A stretch of DNA of 58,930 nucleotides from an uncultured Reyranella sp. (GTDB taxonomy: Bacteria > Pseudomonadota > Alphaproteobacteria > Reyranellales > Reyranellaceae): positions 1-58,930 of the forward strand of contig CALFRN010000026.1 of the NCBI GenBank assembly GCA_937919085.1. The letters run 5' to 3'. Shown here piece by piece: positions 11,253-19,908 of this stretch; within the stretch, counting starts at the first letter, position 1, and every line of letters begins with the position of its first letter. The notes beneath the pieces were generated by a model. It had not been told where the DNA came from and ran no database searches. It was given only the letters and a program-made list of their open reading frames with translations. Position numbers and translations under genes: made by a program.

Positions 11253-12662
11253 CTAGCCCTGCAACTGCCGCTTGAGAAGCTCGACGTCTTCCGCAATCGA
11301 CAGGTCGGAAATCTTGAGTTCCTCGATCTTGCGCACGGCGTGCATGACCGTGGTGTGGTCGCGATTGCCGAAACGCTTGCCGATCTGCGGCAGGCTGAGG
11401 GTCGTGAGCTGCTTGGCTAGGTACATGGCGACCTGGCGCGGTCGGGCAACCGACCGGGCGCGGCGCGGCGAGCTCATCTCGGCGAGCTTGATATTGTAGT
11501 GAGCCGCCACCCGCTGCTGGATCTCATCGACGGTCACCTTGCGGTCGGCCTGGCGCAGCAGATCGTGGAGGACGTCCTGTGCCATTTCGACGGTGATCTC
11601 GCGGCCGATCAGCTGGCCGTGAGCGACGACCCTGTTCAGGGCGCCTTCGAGTTCGCGGATGTTGGTGCTGATCTTGTGCGCCAGGAACTCCAGCACCGCG
11701 ATCGGCACCGGCACGCGCGCGGTCTCGGCCTTGGTCTGCAGGATGCTGAGGCGCAATTCGTAGGTCGACGAATGGATGTCGGCCACAAGACCGCTGCCCA
11801 GCCGCGAGCGCATGCGCTCCTCGATGTCCTGCAGTTCGCTCGGCGGCTTCTCCGACGACAGCACGATCTGCTTGTTCTGCTCCACCAGTGAATTGAAGGT
11901 GAAGAAGAATTCGTCCTGGGTCGCTTCCTTGCCGCAGATGAACTGGACATCGTCGACCATCAGGACGTCGACGTTGCGGAACAGTTCCTTGAACTGGCTG
12001 GTGTTTTTGGTGCGCAACGCCTGGATGAAGCGGTTCACGAAGCTTTCCGCGGTCAGATAGAGCACCCGCGTCTGGGGCGCGCGGTCGCGGATGGCGTGCC
12101 ATATGGCATGCATGAGATGCGTCTTGCCGAGGCCGACGCCGCCAAAGATGTAGAGCGGATTGCGTTCCGGCAGCGGCCGGTCCTGCTCGGCGATGTTGCG
12201 GGCGGCGGCGTAGGCGAACTCGTTGGGCTTGCCGACCACGAAATTGGCGAAAGTGTAGCGTGCTTCCGGACCCTGGGCGGCTTCATCCCCGCCGCGGCCG
12301 ATCGACGGTCCCATGCGGGGCATCGGTGGCTGGTAATTCTGCGATGACGGCAGCGGTGGCACGGCAATGATGTCATTGGCCCGGCGCGGCGCTGGTGGCG
12401 GCACGAGATTGACTTCGACATTATTCACGTCGGGCGCCACGGCCTGCCAGTAGGCGAGCACGCGGTCGCCATAATGGCGTCCGACCCAGTCGCGGACGAA
12501 TCGCGTCGGGGCGTAGAGACGAAGCTTGCCGGCCTTCAGCTCGCCCAGCTCGACCTCGCCGAACCAGGTATTGAAGGCCTTGTCGCCGATTTCCTTGCGA
12601 AGCCGGTCGCAGACACGCACCCAGTGCGTCTCCAACTCCTTGCGGCCGGCAATTTCGTCCAT
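11253..12662 (-). CDS. dnaA: Chromosomal replication initiator DnaA
   Basis: 469 residues. Domain I at the N terminus (HWVRVCDRLRKEIGDKAFNTWF), a proline-rich linker, an AAA+ core with Walker A FGGVGLGKTHL and Walker B LMVDDVQFI, and domain IV with the DnaA-box-binding signature NRDHTTVMHAVRKIEEL. It opens oriC in the ATP form. ATG 12662 is preferred: AGGGA sits 6-10 nt upstream and the conserved domain I begins a few residues later, while longer in-frame starts add a low-complexity leader. It heads the dnaN-recF-gyrB run. Confidence 0.97.
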   Translation of the reverse strand: MDEIAGRKELETHWVRVCDRLRKEIGDKAFNTWFGEVELGELKAGKLRLYAPTRFVRDWVGRHYGDRVLAYWQAVAPDVNNVEVNLVPPPAPRRANDIIAVPPLPSSQNYQPPMPRMGPSIGRGGDEAAQGPEARYTFANFVVGKPNEFAYAAARNIAEQDRPLPERNPLYIFGGVGLGKTHLMHAIWHAIRDRAPQTRVLYLTAESFVNRFIQALRTKNTSQFKELFRNVDVLMVDDVQFICGKEATQDEFFFTFNSLVEQNKQIVLSSEKPPSELQDIEERMRSRLGSGLVADIHSSTYELRLSILQTKAETARVPVPIAVLEFLAHKISTNIRELEGALNRVVAHGQLIGREITVEMAQDVLHDLLRQADRKVTVDEIQQRVAAHYNIKLAEMSSPRRARSVARPRQVAMYLAKQLTTLSLPQIGKRFGNRDHTTVMHAVRKIEELKISDLSIAEDVELLKRQLQG

Positions 12663-12733
12663 TTCGGTCCCTGCCACGCTTTTTTGTTCGTAGGATGCTT
12701 CTTTATTACCTGAGATCGGCGATTGAAATCGAT

Positions 12734-13198
12734 TCACGTTTGTCTCCACGGAAGTCCTGCCGTCTTCCATCCCCCTGCCGAGCCGCGTTTGGCTTCGGCG
12801 TCCAGGGGTCCCTCGAAGCCGTCCGCCACGTTGAGACATCTACTGTAGCCGGCCGCGGTCATGGCTTTCGCCGCCGCGGCCGATCGGGCTCCACTCCTGC
12901 ACAAAAAAAGCAGCGGCGCATCCTTGTCCGCGAGGGCGCCCGCCAGCGCGCTCACGAATTCCGGATTGGGCTGCATGCTCGGGAAGACCTGCCACTCGAC
13001 CAGCGCCGGCTTCTTGGCCAGCGATGCCAGGTCGGGCAGGCCGACGAAGTTCCATTCGGCGCGAGTGCGCACATCCACCAGCATTGCGTTCTTGTGTTCG
13101 CCGAGGATCTTCCAGGCCGTCGCCGGTGTCACGTCACCAGCATAGCCAGTAGCAGGGAACACCTCATACGTGCCGGCGATCTTGTTGTCTTTCGGCAT
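12734..13198 (-). CDS. Rhodanese-like sulfurtransferase domain protein
   Basis: 154 residues with one rhodanese fold (about 20-140). It has the substrate-side LVDVRTRAEW motif and the active-site loop CRSGARS, whose Cys would carry the persulfide. It is cytosolic, with no signal peptide. The exact acceptor is unknown; single-domain rhodaneses handle sulfane sulfur. It lies 71 nt upstream of dnaA on the same strand. Confidence 0.85.
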   Translation of the reverse strand: MPKDNKIAGTYEVFPATGYAGDVTPATAWKILGEHKNAMLVDVRTRAEWNFVGLPDLASLAKKPALVEWQVFPSMQPNPEFVSALAGALADKDAPLLFLCRSGARSAAAAKAMTAAGYSRCLNVADGFEGPLDAEAKRGSAGGWKTAGLPWRQT

Positions 13199-13766
13199 GG
13201 CCCCCGCTTTTCATTTGTCCCGGCAGGGCGTCGAACACCGAGCCAACGATCGATCGGGGAAACACAGCACAGCGGGAGCGACGAAAAATTCTCGATGAGC
13301 GTCTTTGTCGGGACGCCTGATTTTTCGATCGTCGCTATCGCGTTGCGGCTTGCCCCCTCGTTCGTTTTATCGGCGAAGAGGAAGCCCCCCGTCTCCGCCC
13401 TGGCTCGCGTTGCAGCGCCCCACGCCCGTCGCGATGGGCGGACTCTTAGCAGACCCGATGATCGGCGCAAACGATTCAGGATGAGAACACCGCACGCTAT
13501 TCAGACTGTTCCCTGCGAGACTCGATTGACAACTCTGGCGATTCGATTTCTCGACGCGCGATGCACGCGATGCAGCTCAATATCTAGCGGCTGCGTGCCC
13601 GTGCGATGCGATAAACGCGAATCGTATGTTGTTCGACCAATTGGCGACCAAATATTCTTCGTCGAATCGGCGCGAACTTTTTTTATCTCTGCGTCATGCG
13701 ATGTGCCGAAAAAGAAAACGCCGCTCAAACGAGCGGCGTTCACATCCACTGAAGTGATGGAGTGCG
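13199..13766. other. 568-bp gap between the rhodanese gene and rpsT
   Basis: This gap is more AT-rich than its surroundings (especially 13500-13720). It contains the rpsT terminator at its right end and several short TCGA- and GATC-rich stretches, but no open frame I believe. I searched by eye for TTATNCACA DnaA boxes on both strands and saw no clear match, so I do not call oriC. Confidence 0.5.
13708..13740 (-). terminator. Intrinsic terminator of rpsT
   Basis: On the minus strand, a perfect 10-bp stem (AACGCCGCTC / GAGCGGCGTT, 4-nt loop, 13717-13740) is followed by a run read as TTTTCTTTTT. It lies 27 nt after the rpsT stop codon. This is a textbook Rho-independent terminator. Confidence 0.92.
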
Positions 13767-14030
13767 TCAGGCCATCGCCTTGATGCGCGCGGCGAGACGC
13801 GACACGCGACGCGCGGCGGTGTTCTTGGGTACGAGGCGCTTGATGGCGCCACGCTGGATTTCCGGCTGCGCGGCGCGCAGCGCCGCCTGGGCGGCATTCT
13901 TGTCGCCGGAGGTGATCGCCTCCTCGACCTTCTTGATGGAGCCGCGCACGCGGCTGCGACGCGCCGTGTTCACGGCAGTGCGGGTCTCGGTCTGGCGGGC
14001 GCGCTTCTGGGCCGACTTGTGATTAGCCAT
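13767..14030 (-). CDS. rpsT: 30S ribosomal protein S20
   Basis: 87 residues, lysine/arginine/alanine-rich helical protein starting [17 protein letters not shown] and containing [14 protein letters not shown], both typical of bS20, a primary 16S rRNA-binding protein. GAGGAC precedes the ATG. It is a single-gene transcription unit: a consensus-like sigma-70 promoter lies at 14057-14085 and a strong terminator at 13708-13740. Confidence 0.97.
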   Translation of the reverse strand: MANHKSAQKRARQTETRTAVNTARRSRVRGSIKKVEEAITSGDKNAAQAALRAAQPEIQRGAIKRLVPKNTAARRVSRLAARIKAMA

Positions 14031-14056
14031 TTAGTCCTCGTTGCTCGAAGGGCGCG

Positions 14057-14085
14057 CTTATACGGGCCGCATGGGGGGCGGTCAA
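14057..14085 (-). promoter_or_regulatory. Sigma-70-type promoter of rpsT
   Basis: Read on the minus strand: -35 TTGACC (14080-14085), 17-nt spacer, -10 TATAAG (14057-14062), 26 nt upstream of the rpsT ATG. Five of six -35 bases match, and the spacing is ideal. Confidence 0.8.
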
Positions 14086-14104
14086 GCAGGCCAAAGTCGC
14101 TCAA

Positions 14105-14887
14105 TCACCGATGTTTCCAGCCTGCTTTGCGCTTCTCCGCGAAGGCCGCCATGCCCTCTGCCCGGTCGTCGAAGGCGAAGGTTGCATGGAAGGTGCGGCG
14201 TTCGAAGCGAACGCCCTCGGCCAAAGTCGTTTCGAAGGCCCGGTTGACGGCTTCTTTGGCCACCATGGTGGCGGGCAACGACAGGCCGGCGATCTTCTCG
14301 GCCGTGGCGATGGCATCGGTCATCAGGTCGCCCAGCGGCACGACCCGGCTGACCAGGCCGCAGCGTTCGGCTTCGGCTGCGTCCATCATGCGACCGGTCA
14401 GTACAAGGTCCATGGCCTTCGACTTGCCGACAAAGCGCGGCAGGCGCTGGGTGCCACCGGCGCCGGGAATGGTGCCGAGCGTGATTTCAGGCTGGCCGAA
14501 TTTGGCGTTGTCGGCGGCGATGATGAAGTCGCACATCATCGCCATCTCGCAGCCACCGCCCAGCGCATAGCCTGCCACCGCGGCGACGATCGGCTTGCGC
14601 ACCTGGCTCACCTTCTCCCAGCCGACTGTGATGAAATCCTGCAGGAAGACGTCCTGGTAGGACTTGTCCTTCATCTCCTTTATGTCGGCTCCGGCCGCGA
14701 AGGCCTTTTCGCTGCCGGTCAACACCATGCAGCCGATGCCGGCATCGGCTTCGAAGATGTCGAGGGCATGACCCAGCTCGCGCACGAGGTCGGCGCACAA
14801 CGCGTTCAGCGCCTTGGGCCGGTTGAGGCGGACGATCCCGACGCGGCCCCTGGTCTCGATCAGAATGTTTTCGTATGCGACAGCCAC
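14105..14887 (-). CDS. Enoyl-CoA hydratase (crotonase family)
   Basis: 260 residues from GTG 14887, which has GGGGAGGA 5 nt upstream; an ATG at 14956 would add 23 non-conserved residues and overlap mutM. Crotonase features: [13 protein letters not shown], oxyanion-hole strand [11 protein letters not shown], and [16 protein letters not shown] with both catalytic-type acidic positions ([10 protein letters not shown] follows). It should hydrate 2-trans-enoyl-CoA to 3-hydroxyacyl-CoA in beta-oxidation. It sits between mutM and rpsT, a common alphaproteobacterial order. Confidence 0.9.
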   Translation of the reverse strand: MAVAYENILIETRGRVGIVRLNRPKALNALCADLVRELGHALDIFEADAGIGCMVLTGSEKAFAAGADIKEMKDKSYQDVFLQDFITVGWEKVSQVRKPIVAAVAGYALGGGCEMAMMCDFIIAADNAKFGQPEITLGTIPGAGGTQRLPRFVGKSKAMDLVLTGRMMDAAEAERCGLVSRVVPLGDLMTDAIATAEKIAGLSLPATMVAKEAVNRAFETTLAEGVRFERRTFHATFAFDDRAEGMAAFAEKRKAGWKHR

Positions 14888-14934
14888 GGGCGTCCTCCCC
14901 ACAAGCGTACTTCCAAGTATGGGGCCGCTCTTAG

Positions 14935-15774
14935 CTAGCGCTGGCAACGTGCGCAATAGAAGGTCGAACGGCCGGCCTGCACCAGCCGGCGCACCGTCCG
15001 GTCGCAGCCGCGGGTCGGGCAGGCGATCCCGGCGCGGTCGTAGACATTGAAGCGGGTCTGAAAATACCCGAGCTCGCCGCCGGGCTGAACATGGTCGCGC
15101 AACGTCGAGCCGCCGTCCTCGATCGAGCGGTGCAACACCTTCTTGATCGCCGCCACCAGCCGGTCGGCGCGCTCACCCTGAACCGTGTGGGCCAGCCGGC
15201 GGGGCGAAATCCCCGCCAGGAAAAGCGCTTCGCAGGCATAGATATTGCCAACGCCGACCAGAGTCTTCTGGTCGAGCAGGGCGGCCTTGATCGGCGTCCG
15301 CCTTCCTTTGAGGCGGCCGGCGAGTGCGGCGCCATCGAACACGTCGTCGAGCGGCTCGGGCCCCAGCGCGCTGAACAGTTTGTGCCCCGCGATCGCCTCG
15401 TCGGGGGCCAGCAGCATCAGCCCGAAGCGGCGGGCATCGTTGAAACGGACCTGCCAGCCCGCGTCGGTCTCGAACACGACATGGTCGTGCCGGTCGAAGG
15501 GGTGCTCGGCGGCACTCGCCGCATCATGCAGGGTCATGCGGCCGGACATGCCGAGATGGGTGATCAGGGTGTTGTCGTCGTCCAGCCGGATCAGCAGGTA
15601 CTTGGCCCGCCGGTCGATGGCGCGAATGGTGCGGCCTTCTACCCGTTGGGCGAAGCGCACGGGCAAGGGAAAGCGCAAGTCGCGCCGGCGCTGCTCGAGG
15701 CGCACGATCCGTCGCCCGACCAGACGCGGGATCAGTCCGCGGCGAACGGTTTCGACTTCGGGCAGCTCCGGCAT
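14935..15774 (-). CDS. mutM: Formamidopyrimidine-DNA glycosylase
   Basis: 279 residues. It begins [14 protein letters not shown], with catalytic Pro2 and Glu3, has the conserved Lys-bearing RRAKYLLI loop, the H2TH region [16 protein letters not shown], and a C-terminal zinc finger with Cys pairs (CPTRGC ... FYCARC). It excises 8-oxoguanine and nicks the strand by beta,delta-elimination. Since Pro2 must be N-terminal, ATG 15774 is certain. The start lies 2 nt from the stop of the upstream yggS-like gene, so they form an operon. Confidence 0.95.
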   Translation of the reverse strand: MPELPEVETVRRGLIPRLVGRRIVRLEQRRRDLRFPLPVRFAQRVEGRTIRAIDRRAKYLLIRLDDDNTLITHLGMSGRMTLHDAASAAEHPFDRHDHVVFETDAGWQVRFNDARRFGLMLLAPDEAIAGHKLFSALGPEPLDDVFDGAALAGRLKGRRTPIKAALLDQKTLVGVGNIYACEALFLAGISPRRLAHTVQGERADRLVAAIKKVLHRSIEDGGSTLRDHVQPGGELGYFQTRFNVYDRAGIACPTRGCDRTVRRLVQAGRSTFYCARCQR

Positions 15775-15776
15775 GT

Positions 15777-16451
15777 CTAGGCGCGCGCGCCGAACAGCGC
15801 GCTGCCGACCCGCACATGGGTGGCGCCCAGCCGCACCGCCGTCTCGTAGTCGGCGCTCATGCCCATGCTGACCCTGGACAGGCCGTTGCGCGCGGCGATC
15901 TTGGTCAGCAGGGCGAAATGCAGAGCAGGCTCCTCGTCGACCGGCGGGATGCACATCAATCCGACGATCGGCAGCTTGTGGGTGTCCCGGCAGGTGGCCA
16001 CGAAGGCGTCGATATCGGCGGGCGCCACGCCCGCCTTCTGCGGCTCCTCGCCGGTATTGACCTGGATGTAGCAGGCCGGCCGCCGGCCAAGGTGCACCAT
16101 TTCCTTGGCCAGTGCCGCCGCGATCCTGTCACGGTCGACCGACTGGATGACGTCGAACAGCGCCACCGCGTCGCGCGCCTTGTTGGTCTGCAGCGGACCG
16201 ATCAGATGCAGTTCGAGGTCTGGATAAGCCGACTTGAGGTCGGGGAATTTTTCCTGGGCCTCCTGCACGCGGTTCTCGCCGAACACGCGCTGGCCGGCCT
16301 CGAGCATCTCGCGGACGCGGTCCGCGCCGTGGGTCTTTGAAACGGCCACCAGGGTAATGTCCGCCGGATCGCGGCCGGCGCCTCGTGCGGCGTCCGCTAT
16401 CCGCTGGCGTACTTCGGCCAGTCGGTCAGCCCCCGGGTTCATGGCCCGCAT
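15777..16451 (-). CDS. YggS/PLPBP-family pyridoxal phosphate homeostasis protein
   Basis: 224 residues. PLP-binding Lys in ITLVAVSKTHGADRV, then GENRVQEAQEKFP, HLIGPLQTNKARDAV, and a C-terminal SMGMSADYETAVRLGATHVRVGSALFG phosphate-binding region (SMGMSADYE is the family signature). The family binds PLP without a known catalytic turnover and buffers the cofactor pool. It is co-directional with, and 2 nt from, mutM. ATG 16451 or ATG 16442 could be used. Confidence 0.92.
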   Translation of the reverse strand: MRAMNPGADRLAEVRQRIADAARGAGRDPADITLVAVSKTHGADRVREMLEAGQRVFGENRVQEAQEKFPDLKSAYPDLELHLIGPLQTNKARDAVALFDVIQSVDRDRIAAALAKEMVHLGRRPACYIQVNTGEEPQKAGVAPADIDAFVATCRDTHKLPIVGLMCIPPVDEEPALHFALLTKIAARNGLSRVSMGMSADYETAVRLGATHVRVGSALFGARA

Positions 16452-16466
16452 CCCATGCGTCGTGTC

Positions 16467-17813
16467 TCACGCATCCAGAGCCGCCCGCGATGCCAGCGCC
16501 TCGGCATTGTTGGGATCGGCTGCCAGCGCCGCGTCGAGAGTTTCGCGCGCCTTGTCGCGTTCGCCAAGTGCCGCGAGGCAGGCACCGTAGTGGCCCAGCA
16601 GCCGCGAATCGCCCGGCAGTCCGCGCAGCGCATGTTCGTGCAGTGGCCTGGCTTCGGCCGCACGGCCGAGGTCGACCAGCACGCGGCCGAGGTTGGTCAG
16701 CACCAGCGGATCGTCGCTTGCCAGCCGTGACGCGCGCTTCAGCGCCCGCCGCGCCTCCTCGAAGCGCTTGAGGCCTCTCAGGGCCAGCGCCTGATTGTTA
16801 AGCGCGCGCACGTCGTCGGGCGCGGATTTCAGATGGGCCTCGAGGGTCTCGAGGGCTTCGGCGAACCTTTCCTGCGCAATATGCAAAAGCGAAAGCTGCA
16901 GTACGGCATCGCGATCCCGCGGATCGGCGCGCAGCGCCCGGTGCAACAGGTCGACGGCTTCATCGCTCTTTCCGGTGGCGGCATGGGCCAGCGCAAGGGT
17001 CTTGAGGGCCGCCGTGAAGGCGGGATCGAGCTCGAGCGACCGCCGGATCGGTGCGATCGCGTCCACCGGGCGGCCGGCGTGATAAAGAATGTAACCCTGC
17101 ACATGATTGAGCGAGGCGCTTTCAGGCGCCAGTTCGAGCGCCTGCGCGGCGCCTGCGATGGCCTCGTCGTGGTGGCCCAGACCGCCAAGCGCCAGGGCGC
17201 GGTCGCCCAGGATCTGGCCGCGGCGGGCGGGATCTTCGCCGGCATCGACCATCGCCATGTCCAGCACCTCGATCGCCGGGGAATAGTGGCCCATGCGGTA
17301 GAGCGTATATCCCAGCATATTGCGGGCTCGCGCCTGCAGCGGCTTCAGGCCCTCGCCCTCGGGCCGCTGGATGGCGTTGTCGATATTGGCGATGAATTCG
17401 GCCAGTTCGCGCTCGGCGGCGGCAAAGCGGCCCATGTCCATATGGACGGAGGCTAGGGCCAGCCGGGCCTCGACGTGGGCCGGCGTGCGGCGGATCGTAT
17501 CCCGGAACCGACGGGCGGCCTCGTCGAGACGGCCCTGCCGGCGTGCCACCAGGCCGAGATTGTAGGACAGCATCGGCTCGTTGGGGTCCTTGGCCAGGGC
17601 CTTGCGCCACAACACTTCGGCCTCTTCCAGCGCGCCGCGCTGCGAAAGACAGACCGCGAGATAGTGCAGAATGTCGGGCCGTTCGCCATAACGGCCGAGA
17701 GCGGCGCGAAACAACGGTTCGGCGCGGTCGAACCAGCCGGCGCGCAGATACTGCAGGCCAGTCTGGAGATCGGGATCGGGCTGGGGGACCGATGAATTGG
17801 AGGGCAGGGCCAT
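16467..17813 (-). CDS. Tetratricopeptide repeat protein
   Basis: 448 residues built almost wholly of TPR units. Repeats are visible from about residue 15 (LQTGLQYLRAGWFDRAEPLF), and later ones carry the W/L-G-Y-A-F-A pattern, e.g. MLSYNLGLVARRQGRLDEAARRF and SLNHVQGYILYHAGRPVDAIAP as individual ~34-residue units. No catalytic domain and no signal peptide are seen. It is presumably a protein-interaction scaffold; the partner is unknown. It lies 15 nt upstream of the yggS-like gene on the same strand. Confidence 0.8.
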   Translation of the reverse strand: MALPSNSSVPQPDPDLQTGLQYLRAGWFDRAEPLFRAALGRYGERPDILHYLAVCLSQRGALEEAEVLWRKALAKDPNEPMLSYNLGLVARRQGRLDEAARRFRDTIRRTPAHVEARLALASVHMDMGRFAAAERELAEFIANIDNAIQRPEGEGLKPLQARARNMLGYTLYRMGHYSPAIEVLDMAMVDAGEDPARRGQILGDRALALGGLGHHDEAIAGAAQALELAPESASLNHVQGYILYHAGRPVDAIAPIRRSLELDPAFTAALKTLALAHAATGKSDEAVDLLHRALRADPRDRDAVLQLSLLHIAQERFAEALETLEAHLKSAPDDVRALNNQALALRGLKRFEEARRALKRASRLASDDPLVLTNLGRVLVDLGRAAEARPLHEHALRGLPGDSRLLGHYGACLAALGERDKARETLDAALAADPNNAEALASRAALDA

Positions 17814-17859
17814 GGCGGGCTGTGTAGACCCGCCCTACGGCCAAGGCTACATCAAACCC

Positions 17860-18411
17860 ATGGTCAAGGACGTCGGATTGTTCTCGGCGGCAATGGCCGA
17901 TGTGAAGCCGCTCGACGGCCGGCGCCGGGCCGCGCGCACGTCACCGGCCAAGCCGTTGCCGGCCGCGAATGCGCCTCCGCCGGCCAGGATCTTGCGCGCT
18001 CCGGCGGTCGGTCCGGACCTCGGCATCGACGACCGCAGTTTCGACCGCGATGTCGCCCGCGCGCTGTCGCGTGGCAAACGCACGCCCGAGGCCACCCTCG
18101 ATCTGCATGGCATGACGCTGGCCGCGGCCGAACGCGCCGTCGGCCAATTTCTCGAACGGGCCTTCGAGCGCGATTTCCGGGTCGTGTTGATCGTCACGGG
18201 CAAGGGCCTGCGTGAGGAAAAAGGCCGCCTGGTGGGTGGCCGCATTCGTGCCGAATTCATCGGCTGGCTGAACCGGGCCGATAACCGTACCCGGGTGCGC
18301 AGCGTCCGTGTTGCCCACCCCAACCACGGCGGCAGCGGTGCCTTCTATGTGTTGCTGCGCCGGCGTTCCTCGGCCAGCAGCCGTTCCTTGCGGGGCACGC
18401 CCCAGCGATAG
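17860..18411 (+). CDS. Smr-domain (MutS2 C-terminal-like) protein
   Basis: 183 residues. The N-terminal LFSAAMADVKPLDGR segment is the usual lead of stand-alone alphaproteobacterial Smr proteins. The Smr domain (about 85-180) has the TLDLHGMT motif and VLIVTGKGLREE, the two signatures of this nicking-endonuclease or RNA/DNA-binding fold. ATG 17860 is chosen because the conserved lead begins shortly after; an in-frame ATG at 17797 is not conserved. The 3' end overlaps the convergent ada gene by 67 nt. Confidence 0.8.
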   Translation: MVKDVGLFSAAMADVKPLDGRRRAARTSPAKPLPAANAPPPARILRAPAVGPDLGIDDRSFDRDVARALSRGKRTPEATLDLHGMTLAAAERAVGQFLERAFERDFRVVLIVTGKGLREEKGRLVGGRIRAEFIGWLNRADNRTRVRSVRVAHPNHGGSGAFYVLLRRRSSASSRSLRGTPQR

Positions 18412-19466
18412 CCGGTGAGCGCCCCGCTTACACCGACGGCACGGTGGCAGGGAATGACGATCGCCGCCTGGTTGGTCGCGCAGGCCCGGCCGACGGCGCG
18501 CGCCGCCCTGGGTTCGCCGATGCTCCGGGCAATTTCACCGTAGGTTCGCGTCTGCCCGGCCGGGATCTCGGTCAGGGCCTTCCACACCTTCCACTGGAAG
18601 GCCGTGCCGACGATATCGAACGGCACGTCGGCGGCGTCCAGAGCCGTGGGCTTGCGGCCGTAGAGGCGCGCCAGCACGCTTTTCACGCGGGCGCCGAGGC
18701 TGCCGTCATTGCGTGCGATCCTGGCCGCCGGAAAGTCGTTGCGCAGGGTTTTCTCGAGTGCGCGGTCGTTGTCGCCCAGGAAAACCGCGGCGATGCCCTT
18801 GTGCGTTGCCGCGACCAGCATGCGGCCATAGTCGGAGTCGACCGTCGTATAGTCGATCTCGGCTCCGGCGCCGCCCCTGGCATAAGTCGCCGGCGTCATG
18901 CCGAGCACCTTGTCGCTGCTTTCGTAGACGCGGCTCGGCGAGCCGTATCCGGCGCCATAGAGTGCACCCGCCACGGTCTCGCCGCTGCGCAGCGCCTTGC
19001 GGAAGCGCTGGCGCTTGCGCGCCACCAGCCAGTCGCGTGGATTGACGCCCAGCTCGACCACGAAGCGTTTGCTCAATGCGCCACTCGAAAGGCCCACCTT
19101 GCGCGCCACTTCGGCCAGCGAAGGCGGCGTGTCGGCATCGCCGGAATCGAACAGGGCGCAAGCCCGCGCTACCGGTCGGCTGAGGCCCGCTCGGGCCTGC
19201 CAGTCGCGCGGCTTGCAGCGCTTGCAGGCGCGGAAGCCCGCCGCCTCAGCCGCCTCGGGGGAGGCATGGAAGGCGACGTTTTTGCGCAGCGGCGGCCGGG
19301 CCGCGCACGACGGCAGGCAATAGACCCCGGTCGATCGGACCGAGAACCAGAACCGGCCGTTGTGGGTGCGGTCGCGCTGCTGGACGGCGGTCCAGCAGGT
19401 GTCCGCGTCAGGGAGGGCGGGGGTGGCAAGCGCCAGGGTGGGCAGGGCGAGAGAATGTTGGGTCAT
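18345..19466 (-). CDS. ada: Bifunctional Ada: methyl-DNA-sensing regulator and O6-methylguanine methyltransferase
   Basis: 373 residues. The N-terminal zinc module has the four-Cys set (YCLPSC and ACKRC), including the methylphosphotriester acceptor Cys. An AraC-type helix-turn-helix follows (about 115-195, KVGLSSGALSKRF, GYGSPSRVYE). The C-terminal methyltransferase has the active site IPCHRAVG and the following GYRWG. It repairs O6-methylguanine and, when methylated, activates the adaptive response. It is full length. The start is ATG 19466; GAGAGAATG-like purine-rich sequence is not well placed before it, so the ribosome binding site is weak. Confidence 0.93.
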   Translation of the reverse strand: MTQHSLALPTLALATPALPDADTCWTAVQQRDRTHNGRFWFSVRSTGVYCLPSCAARPPLRKNVAFHASPEAAEAAGFRACKRCKPRDWQARAGLSRPVARACALFDSGDADTPPSLAEVARKVGLSSGALSKRFVVELGVNPRDWLVARKRQRFRKALRSGETVAGALYGAGYGSPSRVYESSDKVLGMTPATYARGGAGAEIDYTTVDSDYGRMLVAATHKGIAAVFLGDNDRALEKTLRNDFPAARIARNDGSLGARVKSVLARLYGRKPTALDAADVPFDIVGTAFQWKVWKALTEIPAGQTRTYGEIARSIGEPRAARAVGRACATNQAAIVIPCHRAVGVSGALTGYRWGVPRKERLLAEERRRSNT

Positions 19467-19526
19467 GAGGCTATCAAAGCACCATGGCCCAGCCTGCTCT
19501 ATCCGGCTTCCGCCGGCAATTGCCGC

Positions 19527-19766
19527 CTACGACCAGAAGCCCTTTTCGATCTCGAACCGGGCGGTTGCCCGGTCGAGCCCGATATCGCGCAGCAACCGGT
19601 CGTCGAGCAGGGCAAGCTGGCGTCGCGAGCGGGCGAGTTCGCTGCGGGTCATGACGGCCTCGATCCCGACGGTTGCCGCACCGGCCAGCCACGCCACGGC
19701 GCGGCCGAAAGAGAAGGACGGGGTTTCCGCGCGGCCGAAAGACCGCACGCTGGACAGGGTCGACAT
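19527..19766 (-). CDS. DUF1127 domain small protein (copy 1)
   Basis: 79 residues. The C-terminal part matches DUF1127 (YjiS-like): RRQLALLDDRLLRDIGLDR followed by a terminal FEIEKGFW. The N-terminal half has a mildly hydrophobic stretch (AVAWLAGAATVGIEAV). DUF1127 proteins are linked to RNA turnover and to phosphate and carbon/nitrogen physiology in alphaproteobacteria; the mechanism here is unknown. It is transcribed divergently from the LysR gene at 19909 (142-nt gap), and the same pair recurs at 28805/29126. Confidence 0.85.
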   Translation of the reverse strand: MSTLSSVRSFGRAETPSFSFGRAVAWLAGAATVGIEAVMTRSELARSRRQLALLDDRLLRDIGLDRATARFEIEKGFWS

Positions 19767-19879
19767 GACTTAGCTCCGCTTGAGGCGAGGGAGGCTCGAC
19801 AGAACCTCATGATCCTCGTTTCGGCAGTGTATTTGCGCTATAAGGGGCCGGGGTTCAAAGGATGAAACCTCGGGGGAGG

Positions 19880-19894
19880 CATAGAATATCTATG
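19880..19894. promoter_or_regulatory. Candidate LysR operator between DUF1127 and LysR copy 1
   Basis: Inverted repeat CATAGA-ATA-TCTATG, perfect in both 6-bp arms, 14 nt before the LysR start codon. It is AT-rich and dyad-symmetric, as LysR autoregulatory sites are. The copy at 29009-29125 does not carry the same sequence. Confidence 0.35.
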
Positions 19895-19908
19895 ATCGGC
19901 TGTCTTAC

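Noticed and set aside
13199-13766. Candidate oriC
   Set aside because: Gene context and AT content invite the call, but no DnaA box was found by eye, so I describe the gap only.
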